From contig NZ_NETS01000010.1 of NCBI RefSeq assembly GCF_002150035.1, positions 744,001 to 808,000 of the forward strand: a DNA stretch of 64,000 bases, read 5' to 3'. This document shows positions 45,324 to 54,996 of the stretch, piece after piece (the stretch's first letter is position 1; each line of letters begins with the position of its first letter). Under the pieces are notes generated by a model that did no database searches, was not told the DNA's origin, and saw only the letters and a program-made list of their open reading frames with translations. Source of the stretch: Leptospira venezuelensis. Its GTDB lineage: Bacteria; Spirochaetota; Leptospiria; Leptospirales; Leptospiraceae. The position numbers were made by a program, and so were the translations under genes.

Positions 45324-46488
45324 TTCCGGTAAATTTTTCCCTCTCTTTGACAATAATTGTCTTCTTCAAAATGATCTTCATTGTTTCTTTCTTATCCATA
45401 GGTGTTAGGATTTTTTCTATATCATTCAGATAGTCGATCCATAGCTCGATTTTAAGAGAAACAGGCCTTTCGTTCAGTTCTAAATAAAATTCTTTTACAG
45501 CTGAATTTTCACCTTCTTCCGGGGCAGGAATTCTTGAATCATAAATTAGTTTTTTCGGTGCAGTTTGTTTTTCTCTCTCTTCTTTGGAAGTGATCTTATA
45601 TAACTTCCTAAGTAAAAATTCTTCCTGTAATTTCCCAGTTTTAGAGAAAACTTTCAATCTTAATGCTCTAAAAAGATCTCCTGTAGGGTATGCGTGGCCA
45701 ATTCCTATCGAGTGTACTTGTACTAAAATTGTTTTAGAAGAAACATATTTCATATCTACGAATAAACTTTCTCTTAAGTTTTTTATACTATGACCTCCCC
45801 GAAAATTGTGAGAACTTTTTGAGCCAGGAGCTAAATGGCAATCTATACAATCTGATTCCTTAGCAAACCCGGAGCTACTCCACTCGTCTTTAGTTCCCTG
45901 CATTATAAGATCTGAATATTTGATTCCCCTAGATTGATCTGACAAAGAAGCCCAAGTGGGAAAATTAAATTGATGGCAGGACTCGCAGAGTTTTTCTGAA
46001 CCAAATTCAGCGACAACATTGTATTTATGATATAGTTGATCCGATTTAGGAAGTTCCTTTGTAATGATCTCTCCTTTCCTTACATGACAAACATTGCAAG
46101 ATATACCCTCTTCCCGTTTATATATAGTTTGAGAAGAAATATCTCTTAAAGGGGCATGGCAATTTTCACACCATTGCATTGGCTCGATAGCAAAGCTGTG
46201 CTGATACAAACTGTTTGTATGAGCAACCTTGTGGCGAGATATTGACCAATTTTCATAAACCTGCCTATGACAAGTTTTACAATCAGATGCAGACTCTAGA
46301 ATTTTACCAGTGTATTTATCTCGGATCGAATCCTGATTTGGATCAAAATTTACTGCGTACAATCCTTTTTCTAAACCTAATACTACTTCCAATCGATTCT
46401 GGAAATTTTCTGAACTTAAGTTAACAATAGAAATTAGGACAAGGAAGGAGGTTAAAGAAATTCCTATCCAAATGGTTTTAAATTTCAT
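45310..46488 (-). CDS. pentahaem membrane-anchored c-type cytochrome
   Basis: 392 residues. An N-terminal hydrophobic anchor is followed by five haem motifs: CKTCH, CENCH, CNVCH, CESCH and CIDCH, in the first half. The C-terminal half is beta-rich and haem-free (GIGHAYPTGDLFRALRLKV). This layout resembles cytochrome c-554/multihaem electron carriers and would act in the periplasm. Its ATG overlaps the dusB stop by one base. Confidence 0.88.
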   Translation of the reverse strand: MKFKTIWIGISLTSFLVLISIVNLSSENFQNRLEVVLGLEKGLYAVNFDPNQDSIRDKYTGKILESASDCKTCHRQVYENWSISRHKVAHTNSLYQHSFAIEPMQWCENCHAPLRDISSQTIYKREEGISCNVCHVRKGEIITKELPKSDQLYHKYNVVAEFGSEKLCESCHQFNFPTWASLSDQSRGIKYSDLIMQGTKDEWSSSGFAKESDCIDCHLAPGSKSSHNFRGGHSIKNLRESLFVDMKYVSSKTILVQVHSIGIGHAYPTGDLFRALRLKVFSKTGKLQEEFLLRKLYKITSKEEREKQTAPKKLIYDSRIPAPEEGENSAVKEFYLELNERPVSLKIELWIDYLNDIEKILTPMDKKETMKIILKKTIIVKEREKFTGKESG

Positions 46489-47441
46489 TAAACTAAAACT
46501 TTGGATTCTTCAAGAACTTCAGTAAGAATGCGGATCAAAGATTCTGGATCTTCCATCTTGAGGAGCTCCAATCGTATCGGTTCAAGTTCCTTTCTGGATT
46601 GTATATAGCGCACTAAATGTTTTCGGAGGAGTATCAATCCGTATTTATCTCCAAAGGTTTCTCTCATTAATTGCAAATGACTTAAGGTTGTGGTTACTAT
46701 TTCTTTGAAACTTAAATCTTCTTTTTTGATGTTTGAAAAGATCCAGGGATTTCCAATGGAATTCCTTCCAACAAGAACACCATCCACTTTAGATTCTTCT
46801 TTTCTACGAACTGCTTCTTCGTAACTACTTACATCTCCGTTTCCGAAGATTGGGACCTTTCTTTCAGATTTGATATCCGCGATTGCATCCCAATCTGCCT
46901 TTCCCGAATATCCCATCTCGCGTGTCCTTCCATGAACTGAGATTGCCATTACTCCGGATTCTTCTAATATCCGAGAGACTTCCATATAGTTTCGGGAAGT
47001 ATCATCCCATCCTAAGCGGATTTTTGCAGTTACTGGTATATCCAGTGCCTTTCTCATCTCTTCTATTATTTTTCCTGCATATACAGGTTTGCGGAGAAGT
47101 CCAACACCCGATCCCCGCATGGAAACATTCCGAGCAGGACAGCCCATATTTAAGTCAATGATATCAGGATTTAATTCACGGATTCTTTTGGCTGCTTCTA
47201 CTATTATTTCTAGTTTATTTCCAAAGATCTGGAAAGTAATAGGTCTTTCTTCTTCACGAAAACGTAATAGAGATAATGCTTTTTTAGACCCTACTGCGAG
47301 GCTATCAGTAGAAACAAATTCAGTGTAGGAAAATGCAGATCCGTATCTGCGAGCCATTGTTCTAGTCGGGCTATCACTAATCCCGGCCATCGGCGACATA
47401 GCCAACCAACCGGGAATTTCGACAGAACCGATGCGGATCAT
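46488..47441 (-). CDS. dusB: tRNA-dihydrouridine synthase
   Basis: Reduces uridine to dihydrouridine in the D-loop of tRNAs. 317 residues with an FMN barrel: LAMSPMAGISDSPTR, ITFQIFGN, the catalytic cysteine in LNMGCPARNV, GKIRLGWDDTS-like segment, VHGRTREMGYSG and FGNGDVSS. The ATG overlaps the gyrA stop by 4 bp (ATGA) and links it to the gyrase transcript. Confidence 0.92.
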   Translation of the reverse strand: MIRIGSVEIPGWLAMSPMAGISDSPTRTMARRYGSAFSYTEFVSTDSLAVGSKKALSLLRFREEERPITFQIFGNKLEIIVEAAKRIRELNPDIIDLNMGCPARNVSMRGSGVGLLRKPVYAGKIIEEMRKALDIPVTAKIRLGWDDTSRNYMEVSRILEESGVMAISVHGRTREMGYSGKADWDAIADIKSERKVPIFGNGDVSSYEEAVRRKEESKVDGVLVGRNSIGNPWIFSNIKKEDLSFKEIVTTTLSHLQLMRETFGDKYGLILLRKHLVRYIQSRKELEPIRLELLKMEDPESLIRILTEVLEESKVLV

Positions 47442-49951
47442 TTTTCTTTGCTTTCACGAATCACAGTACAATCTTGGACTCTATCATTGTCCTTGGTGTC
47501 TACGACTCTGACTCCTACTGCAGTTCTTCCCATTTTAGAGATCTGGTTTGCTTCTGTTCTAATGACCATTCCTTGTTGAGTGACTAAGATGATCTCATCT
47601 TCTTCCCCCACGGAACTTACTGCTACGGCTGCACCGTTTTTCTCTCCGGTTTTTAAGAAGGTCATTCCTTTGCCTCCTCTTCCTTTGGTCCCAAACTCTT
47701 CGAAGCCTAAACGTTTTCCGTAACCATTCTCTGAGATCACAAATAAATTATCGCCATCTACCACTTTAGAAAGTCCGACGATCGCATCTTCTTTGGAGAG
47801 TCTCATTCCAGTCACACCTTGTGCGGTCCTTCCTTGTGCCCGGATTGTATCCATTTCAATTCTCAGTGCAAGTCCGTTTGCAGAGAAGATCATGACGTTA
47901 TCGCCTTTTACAACAGAAATTACTTCGATCAGTTGGTCTCCGTCTCTTAAGCCGATCGCAATGATACCTGATTTTTTGACATTGCCGAATTCAGATAATT
48001 CTACTCGTTTAATAAAACCATTTTTGGTTACGAGTAGTAGATCTTTTCCTTTATCTTCTTCTTTGAATGTAAAGATCGCGGAAATTGTTTCGTTCTCTCC
48101 AAGTCCTATGATTGCTTTTAAGGATTTTCCTCTGGCTTCTTTGGAAGCTTGAGGAAGTTCGTAAGCCTTCATCATATAAACTTTTCCGGTATTAGAGAAG
48201 AACATTACATTATCGTGGGTCATGGCGGTTTTCATGATCTTAACTACGTCTTCTCTTTTTTGAGAAAGTCCTTGGATCCCTTTTCCGCCTCTTCTCTGTC
48301 TTTTGAAAGTATCAAGAGGAAGTCTTTTTATGAATTGATCATAAGTAATTTGTAATACAACTTCTTCGTCAGCAATTAGATCTTCTGCGTTAAAAGTGGA
48401 TGACTCCACACTTTCTAAACTAATATCTGTCTTTCTTTTATTTCCGAATTTTTCAGAAACTTCAGAAAGTTCAGTGCAAACTATATCAGACACTCTTTCA
48501 GGCTTAGCTAGAATGTCTTTCAGATCCATAATGAGAGCTCGAACTTCTTCCAACTCGTCGATTACCTTTTGAACCTCCAAGGAGGTAAGTCTTTGTAATC
48601 TCATCTCTAAGATCGCGTCTGCTTGGACGTCCGAAAGAACGAATCGGGCCATCAATTGTTGTTTTGCTTCCGCAGCATTTTTTGAAGCACGGATTACCTT
48701 AATCACTTCTTCGATATTCTCGAGAGCGATCTTCAATCCTTCTAAGATATGCGCACGCTTTTCGGCCTTATCTAGGTCGAATTGAGTTCTACGAACAATT
48801 ACTTCCTTTCTATGAAGAGAATAAGCGACCAGGATCTCTTTGATATTAAAGATCTTAGGTTTATTATCCAAGATCGCAAGCATGGTAATCCCATAACTTA
48901 CTTGTAGTTGAGTAAGCTTAAGAAGTTGATTTAGGATAACCTGTGCATTTGCATCTTTCTTAATATGGATCTCTACTCTGATCCCTTTTCTATCAGATAG
49001 ATCTAAAATTTCGGAAATTCCTTCGACTTGTTTTTCGTTAACAAGCTCACCAATCCTTTCAAGAAGGGTCTTTTTATTTACTTGGTAAGGAATTTCAGTA
49101 ACAACGATTACTTCTCTTCCTTTTTTGTTCTCTTCTATTTCTACTTTGGAACGAATCCGAATAGAACCTTTTCCAGAGTGATATGCAGATAATAAACCTT
49201 CTCCGCCAATAATTGTACCGCCAGTAGGAAAATCCGGGCCTGGCATTATTTTAAGAATTTCTGATATACTTATTTCAGGATTTTTAATTACGGTAATAAC
49301 CGCTTCAATCGTTTCTCTTAAGTTATGAGGGGGAATGTTTGTAGCCATTCCCACTGCAATTCCGGAAGAACCGTTTACTAATAAGTTAGGAAAATTTGCA
49401 GGAAGTACATCGGGCTGTTGTTTGGTATCATCAAAGTTAGGAGAAAAATTTACGGTCTCCTTTTCGATATCTCTTAGAAGTTCTTCTGCAACCTTTGCAA
49501 GTCTTGCTTCGGTGTATCGATATGCTGCAGGGTTGTCACCGTCTATCGATCCGTAGTTTCCTTGTCCATCAATGAGAGGAACCCTAAGAGAAAACTCCTG
49601 GACCATACGAACTAACGCATCGTAAACGGAGCTATCTCCGTGCGGATGATAATTACCTAAAACTTCTCCAACAATTTTTGCGCATTTAACGTAAGGACGG
49701 TCGCTTCTCCAGGCCCTTTCGTTCATTGCGTGTAAAATACGTCTATGAACAGGTTTTAAGCCATCTCGGACATCCGGCAGAGCTCTTCCTACAATTACGC
49801 TCATTGCATAACCTAGGTAGGCTTCCTTCATTTGGTCTTCGATCTCGACAGGAATTACCCTGACACCATTCTTCAATGCATCGCCGATATCAGGACGAGA
49901 AGAAAGGCTGAATCCTAAAGTTTTTGTTTCGTTCTCTAGCTCTTCGCTCAT
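47438..49951 (-). CDS. gyrA: DNA gyrase subunit A
   Basis: Breaks and rejoins DNA for supercoiling. 837 residues. The QRDR segment reads HPHGDSSVYD, so the positions matching E. coli Ser83 and Asp87 are both wild type; catalytic tyrosine is in RYTEARLAKVA. The GyrA box QRRGGKG near residue 545 begins the C-terminal beta-pinwheel. It lies 30 bp after gyrB and is coupled to dusB downstream. Confidence 0.97.
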   Translation of the reverse strand: MSEELENETKTLGFSLSSRPDIGDALKNGVRVIPVEIEDQMKEAYLGYAMSVIVGRALPDVRDGLKPVHRRILHAMNERAWRSDRPYVKCAKIVGEVLGNYHPHGDSSVYDALVRMVQEFSLRVPLIDGQGNYGSIDGDNPAAYRYTEARLAKVAEELLRDIEKETVNFSPNFDDTKQQPDVLPANFPNLLVNGSSGIAVGMATNIPPHNLRETIEAVITVIKNPEISISEILKIMPGPDFPTGGTIIGGEGLLSAYHSGKGSIRIRSKVEIEENKKGREVIVVTEIPYQVNKKTLLERIGELVNEKQVEGISEILDLSDRKGIRVEIHIKKDANAQVILNQLLKLTQLQVSYGITMLAILDNKPKIFNIKEILVAYSLHRKEVIVRRTQFDLDKAEKRAHILEGLKIALENIEEVIKVIRASKNAAEAKQQLMARFVLSDVQADAILEMRLQRLTSLEVQKVIDELEEVRALIMDLKDILAKPERVSDIVCTELSEVSEKFGNKRKTDISLESVESSTFNAEDLIADEEVVLQITYDQFIKRLPLDTFKRQRRGGKGIQGLSQKREDVVKIMKTAMTHDNVMFFSNTGKVYMMKAYELPQASKEARGKSLKAIIGLGENETISAIFTFKEEDKGKDLLLVTKNGFIKRVELSEFGNVKKSGIIAIGLRDGDQLIEVISVVKGDNVMIFSANGLALRIEMDTIRAQGRTAQGVTGMRLSKEDAIVGLSKVVDGDNLFVISENGYGKRLGFEEFGTKGRGGKGMTFLKTGEKNGAAVAVSSVGEEDEIILVTQQGMVIRTEANQISKMGRTAVGVRVVDTKDNDRVQDCTVIRESKEK

Positions 49952-49981
49952 TTGTATTTAGAATTTCCTATTACCAATATA

Positions 49982-51895
49982 TTAAAGATCAAGGTTCGCC
50001 ACTTTTGCGGCGTTGACCTCGATAAAGCGACGTCTCGGATTTACTTCATCGCCCATAAGTATATTAAATGTATCTTCTGCTTCCACGTAATCATCGAGTT
50101 TTACTTTTAGAACGACTCGTTTTTCAGGATCCATTGTTGTTTCCCAGAGTTGTTCCGGATTCATTTCACCCAGACCTTTATATCGTTGGATGACTGCCTT
50201 TTCTGTTCCTAAAGATTTTAAGTATTCATCCTTTTCTTTATCCGAAAATAAATAAGTCGATGTCTTACCATGTTTAATTAAATACAAAGGAGGTTGTGCA
50301 ACGTATAAGAATCCTTTTTCAATGATAGGTTTCATATAACGAAAGAAGAATGTAAGAAGCAATGTGCGAATATGAGAACCGTCGATATCCGCATCCGTCA
50401 TAATAAAGACTTTATGATAACGGGCTTTATCTATATTAAATTCATCCTCACCAATTCCAGTTCCTAATGCAGAAACCAATGTGCGAATCTCCTCGTTTCC
50501 GAGAATTTTATCTAAACGAGCTTTTTCCACGTTTAGAATTTTACCTTTTAAAGGAAGAATTGCTTGGTAATGTCTATCTCTCCCTTGTTTAGCGGAACCA
50601 CCTGCAGAGTCACCTTCTACAATATAAAGTTCAGAAGCAGCCGGATCTTTTTCAGAACAATCCGCCAATTTTCCAGGAAGACCACCGCCTTCTAATACAG
50701 ACTTACGACGAGTTAAGTCACGAGCCTTACGTGCAGCCTCTCGAGCCTTAGCAGATAATATACATTTTTCTAATATCTTTTTAGTAATCGCTGGATTCTC
50801 TTCAAAGAAAAGGGAAAGACCTTCTCCAGTTAGAGTCTGCATGATCCCTTTAATCTCTGCGTTTACTAATTTTTCTTTCGTCTGAGAGTTAAACTGAGGT
50901 TGAGGAATTTTTACTGAAATTACAGCAGTGATCCCTTCTTTTAAATCCTCTCCAGATAAAGCAGTAGGTTGTTTTTTTACAAGTTGCTGATCTTTCTTTA
51001 AGTAATCGTTAAGTGTTCTAGTTAAAGCAGCACGAAACCCTTCTAAGTGAGTTCCACCTAAGTTGTTATTTATATTATTGGTAAAACAAAAAATATTTTC
51101 AGAGTATGTATCAGAATATTGGATCGCAATTTCGGCGACCACATCATCTTTATTTCTTTCGAAATGAATCGTTTTATGAAGGGGATGTTTGTTCTCATTC
51201 AAATATTCAACGAAGGAAACAATTCCTCCATCGAATATGAACTCATGCTTTTCGGAATCGGATTTTCTTTTATCCTGAACAATCAGCTTTAGGCCCTTAT
51301 TCAAAAATGCCAATTCTCTAAAGCGAGAAGTTAGCACGTCAAAATGAAACTCAGTTGTAGTGAAGATTGTTGCGTCAGGCTTGAATCGGACAACAGTCCC
51401 TCTTTCAGTAGTATCTCCAATTACATTTACAGGTCCTTGCGGTACACCTCTCGAGTACTTTTGCTGGTGAATCTTTCCATTTTGGTAAACTTCCACTTCT
51501 AATGATTCAGAGAGTGCATTTACCACAGATACCCCAACACCATGAAGTCCGCCGGAAACCTTATAGGCATCGTTCTCGAACTTACCACCAGCGTGTAGAA
51601 TGGTCATTACGACTTCGATAGTGGAGATATTTTTTTCAGGATGAATGGCGACTGGAATTCCACGCCCATTGTCCTTTACTTCTATTATATTATCCGGAAG
51701 AATAGAGATATTAATCTCAGTACAATGACCTGCCATTGCTTCGTCTACGGAGTTATCAACTACTTCATAGACCATTTTATGAAGACCGGTCTCATCTTGG
51801 GTCCCGATATACATTCCGGGGCGTTTGCGTACGGCCTCTAATCCTTCTAGGATTTTGATCTGACCCGCGCTATAACTGCTTTCTGGTTGGCTCAT
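49982..51895 (-). CDS. gyrB: DNA gyrase subunit B
   Basis: ATPase subunit. 637 residues, GHKL fold with VVDNSVDEAMAGH, VKDNGRGIPV and GLHGVGVSVVNALS, then the TOPRIM segment EGDSAGGSAKQGRDRHYQA and MTDADIDGSHIRTLLLTFF. Length lacks the extra insert of E. coli GyrB. A strong GGAGGA precedes the ATG at 51895. It follows dciA across 86 bp and precedes gyrA. Confidence 0.97.
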   Translation of the reverse strand: MSQPESSYSAGQIKILEGLEAVRKRPGMYIGTQDETGLHKMVYEVVDNSVDEAMAGHCTEINISILPDNIIEVKDNGRGIPVAIHPEKNISTIEVVMTILHAGGKFENDAYKVSGGLHGVGVSVVNALSESLEVEVYQNGKIHQQKYSRGVPQGPVNVIGDTTERGTVVRFKPDATIFTTTEFHFDVLTSRFRELAFLNKGLKLIVQDKRKSDSEKHEFIFDGGIVSFVEYLNENKHPLHKTIHFERNKDDVVAEIAIQYSDTYSENIFCFTNNINNNLGGTHLEGFRAALTRTLNDYLKKDQQLVKKQPTALSGEDLKEGITAVISVKIPQPQFNSQTKEKLVNAEIKGIMQTLTGEGLSLFFEENPAITKKILEKCILSAKAREAARKARDLTRRKSVLEGGGLPGKLADCSEKDPAASELYIVEGDSAGGSAKQGRDRHYQAILPLKGKILNVEKARLDKILGNEEIRTLVSALGTGIGEDEFNIDKARYHKVFIMTDADIDGSHIRTLLLTFFFRYMKPIIEKGFLYVAQPPLYLIKHGKTSTYLFSDKEKDEYLKSLGTEKAVIQRYKGLGEMNPEQLWETTMDPEKRVVLKVKLDDYVEAEDTFNILMGDEVNPRRRFIEVNAAKVANLDL

Positions 51896-51981
51896 TGGTC
51901 CTCCGGAATCTAGGAATAGTTTTCCTGAATTCGCTAAGGAGGCAAGGAAATTCGGCTTATTATTTAGAAAGAATATCCTCC

Positions 51982-52443
51982 TCAGAGGAATTCAATCAGC
52001 TCTAAAAGTCTTTTTTTTGCGACAGGATCTGTTTCTTTTTCAGCTAAAGAAACTAGGTTTTGTTTGCCCTCCAATCCGGTTTTATCTGCAGTATACGAGG
52101 GGCTTTTTTGCTTTTTAGGAGTAAGATTACCGATCCTAATTTCAATTTTTTTTACTACATCTCTTCCTAAATAACGAGCAGAATAAGTTAAGATCCTCTT
52201 TCTCATAAAAAGGATCTCTTGCTTGTATGCAGAATGAACTGTTAGGATTACCAACGTATCACCGTTTAACGCAAATGGTTCGGAATGATTTGCATATACT
52301 GGACCTATTATGTCGACCCAACGTTTAGCTAAAGTTTGGACTGCAATTTTCTCGGCTAAACTTTCTTCTGTTAAACCTAAATCTTGAAGAATATTTTTGA
52401 ACTCGGTTGGGTCAATTTTCTGTACTTTAGATTCTTCTTTCAT
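51982..52443 (-). CDS. DUF721 / DciA-like helicase loader candidate
   Basis: 153 residues with the DUF721 core: AKRWVDIIGPVYANHSEPFALNGDTLVILTVHSAYKQEIL as a pattern (AKRW...HSEPF...L.V...S..QE), a KH-like fold. DciA is the ancestral DnaB loader in bacteria lacking DnaC, and it lies in the dnaA-recF-gyrB neighbourhood in many genomes. ATGA overlap with recF. Orthology to DciA rather than another DUF721 is inference. Confidence 0.8.
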   Translation of the reverse strand: MKEESKVQKIDPTEFKNILQDLGLTEESLAEKIAVQTLAKRWVDIIGPVYANHSEPFALNGDTLVILTVHSAYKQEILFMRKRILTYSARYLGRDVVKKIEIRIGNLTPKKQKSPSYTADKTGLEGKQNLVSLAEKETDPVAKKRLLELIEFL

Positions 52444-53537
52444 TGATAAGGAGTAACTAATCCATCTTTAACTAGAAAGATCTGTTTTTCATCTTCTAAT
52501 CTTCCCACATAGTCGGAGATACCTTCTAAGTCTGTGGTAGTAAAGAATGCCTGTCCAGAATTCAATACAAGATCCACGAAATATTCTCTTCTTTTTACAT
52601 CCAATTCTCGGATTACGTCATCGATTAGAAGAATAGGGGTCCTACCTAATTTCCTACGATAATACTCGAAAGCGGCCGCTTTAAGAGAAATTACAGTACT
52701 TCTTTTTTGGCCCTGAGAAGCGAAATCCATGATATCACGATTATCTTCTCCAATGTACAGATCGTCGCGATGAATTCCTACAGAAGTATAACCTAGTTTT
52801 CGATCTCTGTTAATATTCCGTTGTAGGGTTTCTTTAAAATTTTCCAGATCAAAAAAGCTGGGTTTATATTCCAAAGTAAGATTATCTCTTCCACCACTTA
52901 ACTTTTTTAGATTCTCTCTATAAATAGGATCGAATTCTAAAATGAATTCTTTTCTCTTATTAAAAATACTGATCCCTTTTTCAATAAGCCTTTGATTCCA
53001 AATTTCATAAAGTCCGGGATCGGAAGAGCCACTTTTTAAAAGTGCGTTTCTTTGTTTTAGGATACGATTGTATTCTATTAGATCATTTAAGTAAGAAGGG
53101 TCCAAAGAAGAAAGCAGACTGTCTAAAAATCTTCTTCTTTCGGAAGGTCCTCCTTCTACTATAACCAGATCTAAAGGAGTCATTAGAACACTTAGAAATT
53201 TGCCAACTAAGTCAGATCTTTTTTTAACTTCTTCTTGGTTGAATTTAAGTTTACGACGACTGACTGGTTTTTTAGAAAAACCTAATTCATAAATTTCTCT
53301 TTTATTATCTCTGTCTACTTCGCCTTTGATATAATATCCGTCTGAGTTCCAACGGATCAAATTACCTTCTTCCGATTCTCTAAAACTTTTTAGCCAAGAG
53401 ATCATGGAGATTGCTTCGAGTAAGTTTGTTTTTCCTTCTCCGTTTTCTCCCACAAAGAAAATAAGCCTGGAATTGAACTCCAGGCTTATCTGTTCGTGAT
53501 TTCTGAAATTGAGAAGCCTTAGGCTTCGTAAAAACAC
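52440..53537 (-). CDS. recF: DNA replication and repair ATPase RecF
   Basis: SMC-like ATPase that helps load RecA at gaps. 365 residues; Walker A GENGEGKTNLLEA near 30, signature SQGQKRS and Walker B LLIDDVIRELD near 300. Start GTG 53537, 12 bp after dnaN. The gene overlaps dciA downstream. Confidence 0.95.
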   Translation of the reverse strand: MFLRSLRLLNFRNHEQISLEFNSRLIFFVGENGEGKTNLLEAISMISWLKSFRESEEGNLIRWNSDGYYIKGEVDRDNKREIYELGFSKKPVSRRKLKFNQEEVKKRSDLVGKFLSVLMTPLDLVIVEGGPSERRRFLDSLLSSLDPSYLNDLIEYNRILKQRNALLKSGSSDPGLYEIWNQRLIEKGISIFNKRKEFILEFDPIYRENLKKLSGGRDNLTLEYKPSFFDLENFKETLQRNINRDRKLGYTSVGIHRDDLYIGEDNRDIMDFASQGQKRSTVISLKAAAFEYYRRKLGRTPILLIDDVIRELDVKRREYFVDLVLNSGQAFFTTTDLEGISDYVGRLEDEKQIFLVKDGLVTPYQ

Positions 53538-53549
53538 GGATCTTCTCTT

Positions 53550-54671
53550 TTAAATTTTCATCGGCATAATTACCGATATAAAATCAGGATCAGAAGGATC
53601 CTTGAATACAACAGGAGAACTTGAATCACTGAATTCTATTCTGAACTCGTTGTCATCGATAGACTTGAATACGTCAGATAGATATTCACCTTTGAATGCT
53701 ACGGTAACCTCGTCTCCCGAATAATCGATAGGCATATTGATACTAACTTCATTTACTCCTTGTGTTTGAGCGTAGAAGTTAATATTATTTTTTGTGAATG
53801 TTAAGCGTATTTGACGAGTAGGTTCTTCTGCAGCTATCAATGCTTGTCTTAGATAGATTTGGAATCCTTCTTTAGGAATTACTGCGCTGAATTTAGAAGA
53901 TTTAGGAATGACTTGCTCATAATTCGGGAAGTTACCTTCAATCAACTTACAAAGAAGTTCGATTTGATTTGCATTCACATAGATCTGATTGTCGATGATA
54001 CCGATCTTTCCAGTTTCTGCAGTAGCTATCATTTTAGAGATCTCTCTGATTGCCTTAGAAGGAATGATCACTGAATCTTTGAATTTTAAAGTAGTAGAAA
54101 GAGGTCTTTCAATTTTACATAACCTTCGACCATCGGTAACTGCGAATACAAGCTTATCTCCTTTAGGAACCATGAATAGTCCGTTAAAGATATATCTTTG
54201 GTCTTCATGTGCGATTGCATAAGAAGTTTTACGAATCATCTCAGCAAACATTGCAGTTGGAAAATCTGAGATATTAGAAGAATCCACTTTAGGGATTGTC
54301 TTAATCTCTTCTGCATCCATTCCATTTAGTTTGTTTTTATAATCATTCTTTTTAGTGGCGTCAGTGATATAAGTGATACTTGAATCAGCATCAGTATCTT
54401 CAGTTGAAAGTAAAGCCTCTTCGAAGTGAATGGTTTTAAAAATACTGGATAATTGTTTTGCAGGTAAGGAAATATTTCCAGACTTCTCTACTTGAGCATT
54501 TAATGATGTTTTAATAGATATCTCTAAGTCAGTCGCAGAAATAGATACGGAAGAAGTTTCAGCTTCTAATTTTAAGTTGGAGAGAACAGAACGTATCTCT
54601 CTAGCTGAGATCACTCCCTCTACAGCGTGAATCGCTTTTAGGAACTCGGATGTGTTCACTTTGATCTTCAA
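53550..54671 (-). CDS. dnaN: DNA polymerase III beta sliding clamp
   Basis: Ring that tethers the polymerase. 373 residues with three clamp domains; LPAKQLSSIFK and the C-terminal FKDPSDPDFISVIMPMKI (PMR/KI terminus) are typical. The start is TTG 54671 with GGAGA about 10 bp before; MKIKVNTSEFLKAI matches the family N-terminus. It follows dnaA across the 325-bp region. Confidence 0.95.
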   Translation of the reverse strand: MKIKVNTSEFLKAIHAVEGVISAREIRSVLSNLKLEAETSSVSISATDLEISIKTSLNAQVEKSGNISLPAKQLSSIFKTIHFEEALLSTEDTDADSSITYITDATKKNDYKNKLNGMDAEEIKTIPKVDSSNISDFPTAMFAEMIRKTSYAIAHEDQRYIFNGLFMVPKGDKLVFAVTDGRRLCKIERPLSTTLKFKDSVIIPSKAIREISKMIATAETGKIGIIDNQIYVNANQIELLCKLIEGNFPNYEQVIPKSSKFSAVIPKEGFQIYLRQALIAAEEPTRQIRLTFTKNNINFYAQTQGVNEVSINMPIDYSGDEVTVAFKGEYLSDVFKSIDDNEFRIEFSDSSSPVVFKDPSDPDFISVIMPMKI

Positions 54672-54996
54672 TTTGCATTCTCCATTTATATAGGTGATCT
54701 ATATATAGATTCTTATATATGTACTGTTGTAGTACTTGTACCTGTGCATATGTAGATAAGAGTCATAACTCTTTAGATAAGGGAAATATGTCGCATATAT
54801 ATTGAAAAGTACAATTTCCAGGACCCGGAAAAAACTCCTGTATATCTGCTATAATAACCTTCAAAACCAAAGTCTATAAGGGACAATAATTTTGTGTTAT
54901 GTCTTATTTACTTGTTATGAATAAACTATTAACTAGTTATTTACATATTATTTATAGGTCTATGTCGCCAATAGATAAGAATTGAAACTAAGTTTT
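54672..54996. other. dnaA-dnaN spacer, candidate replication origin region
   Basis: 325 bp, strongly AT-rich with ATATATAG and TTATATATG stretches near 54708-54721. It has no open reading frame worth noting. The octamer TAGATAAG occurs three times on this strand (54753-54760, 54774-54781, 54972-54979); TGTAGATAA at 54751-54759 is one mismatch from a DnaA box (TGTGNATAA). No perfect TTATNCACA box is seen. It also carries the promoter of dnaN. Confidence 0.55.

Noticed and set aside
54672..54996. Perfect DnaA boxes
   Set aside because: Only imperfect ones (one or more mismatches) were found by eye.
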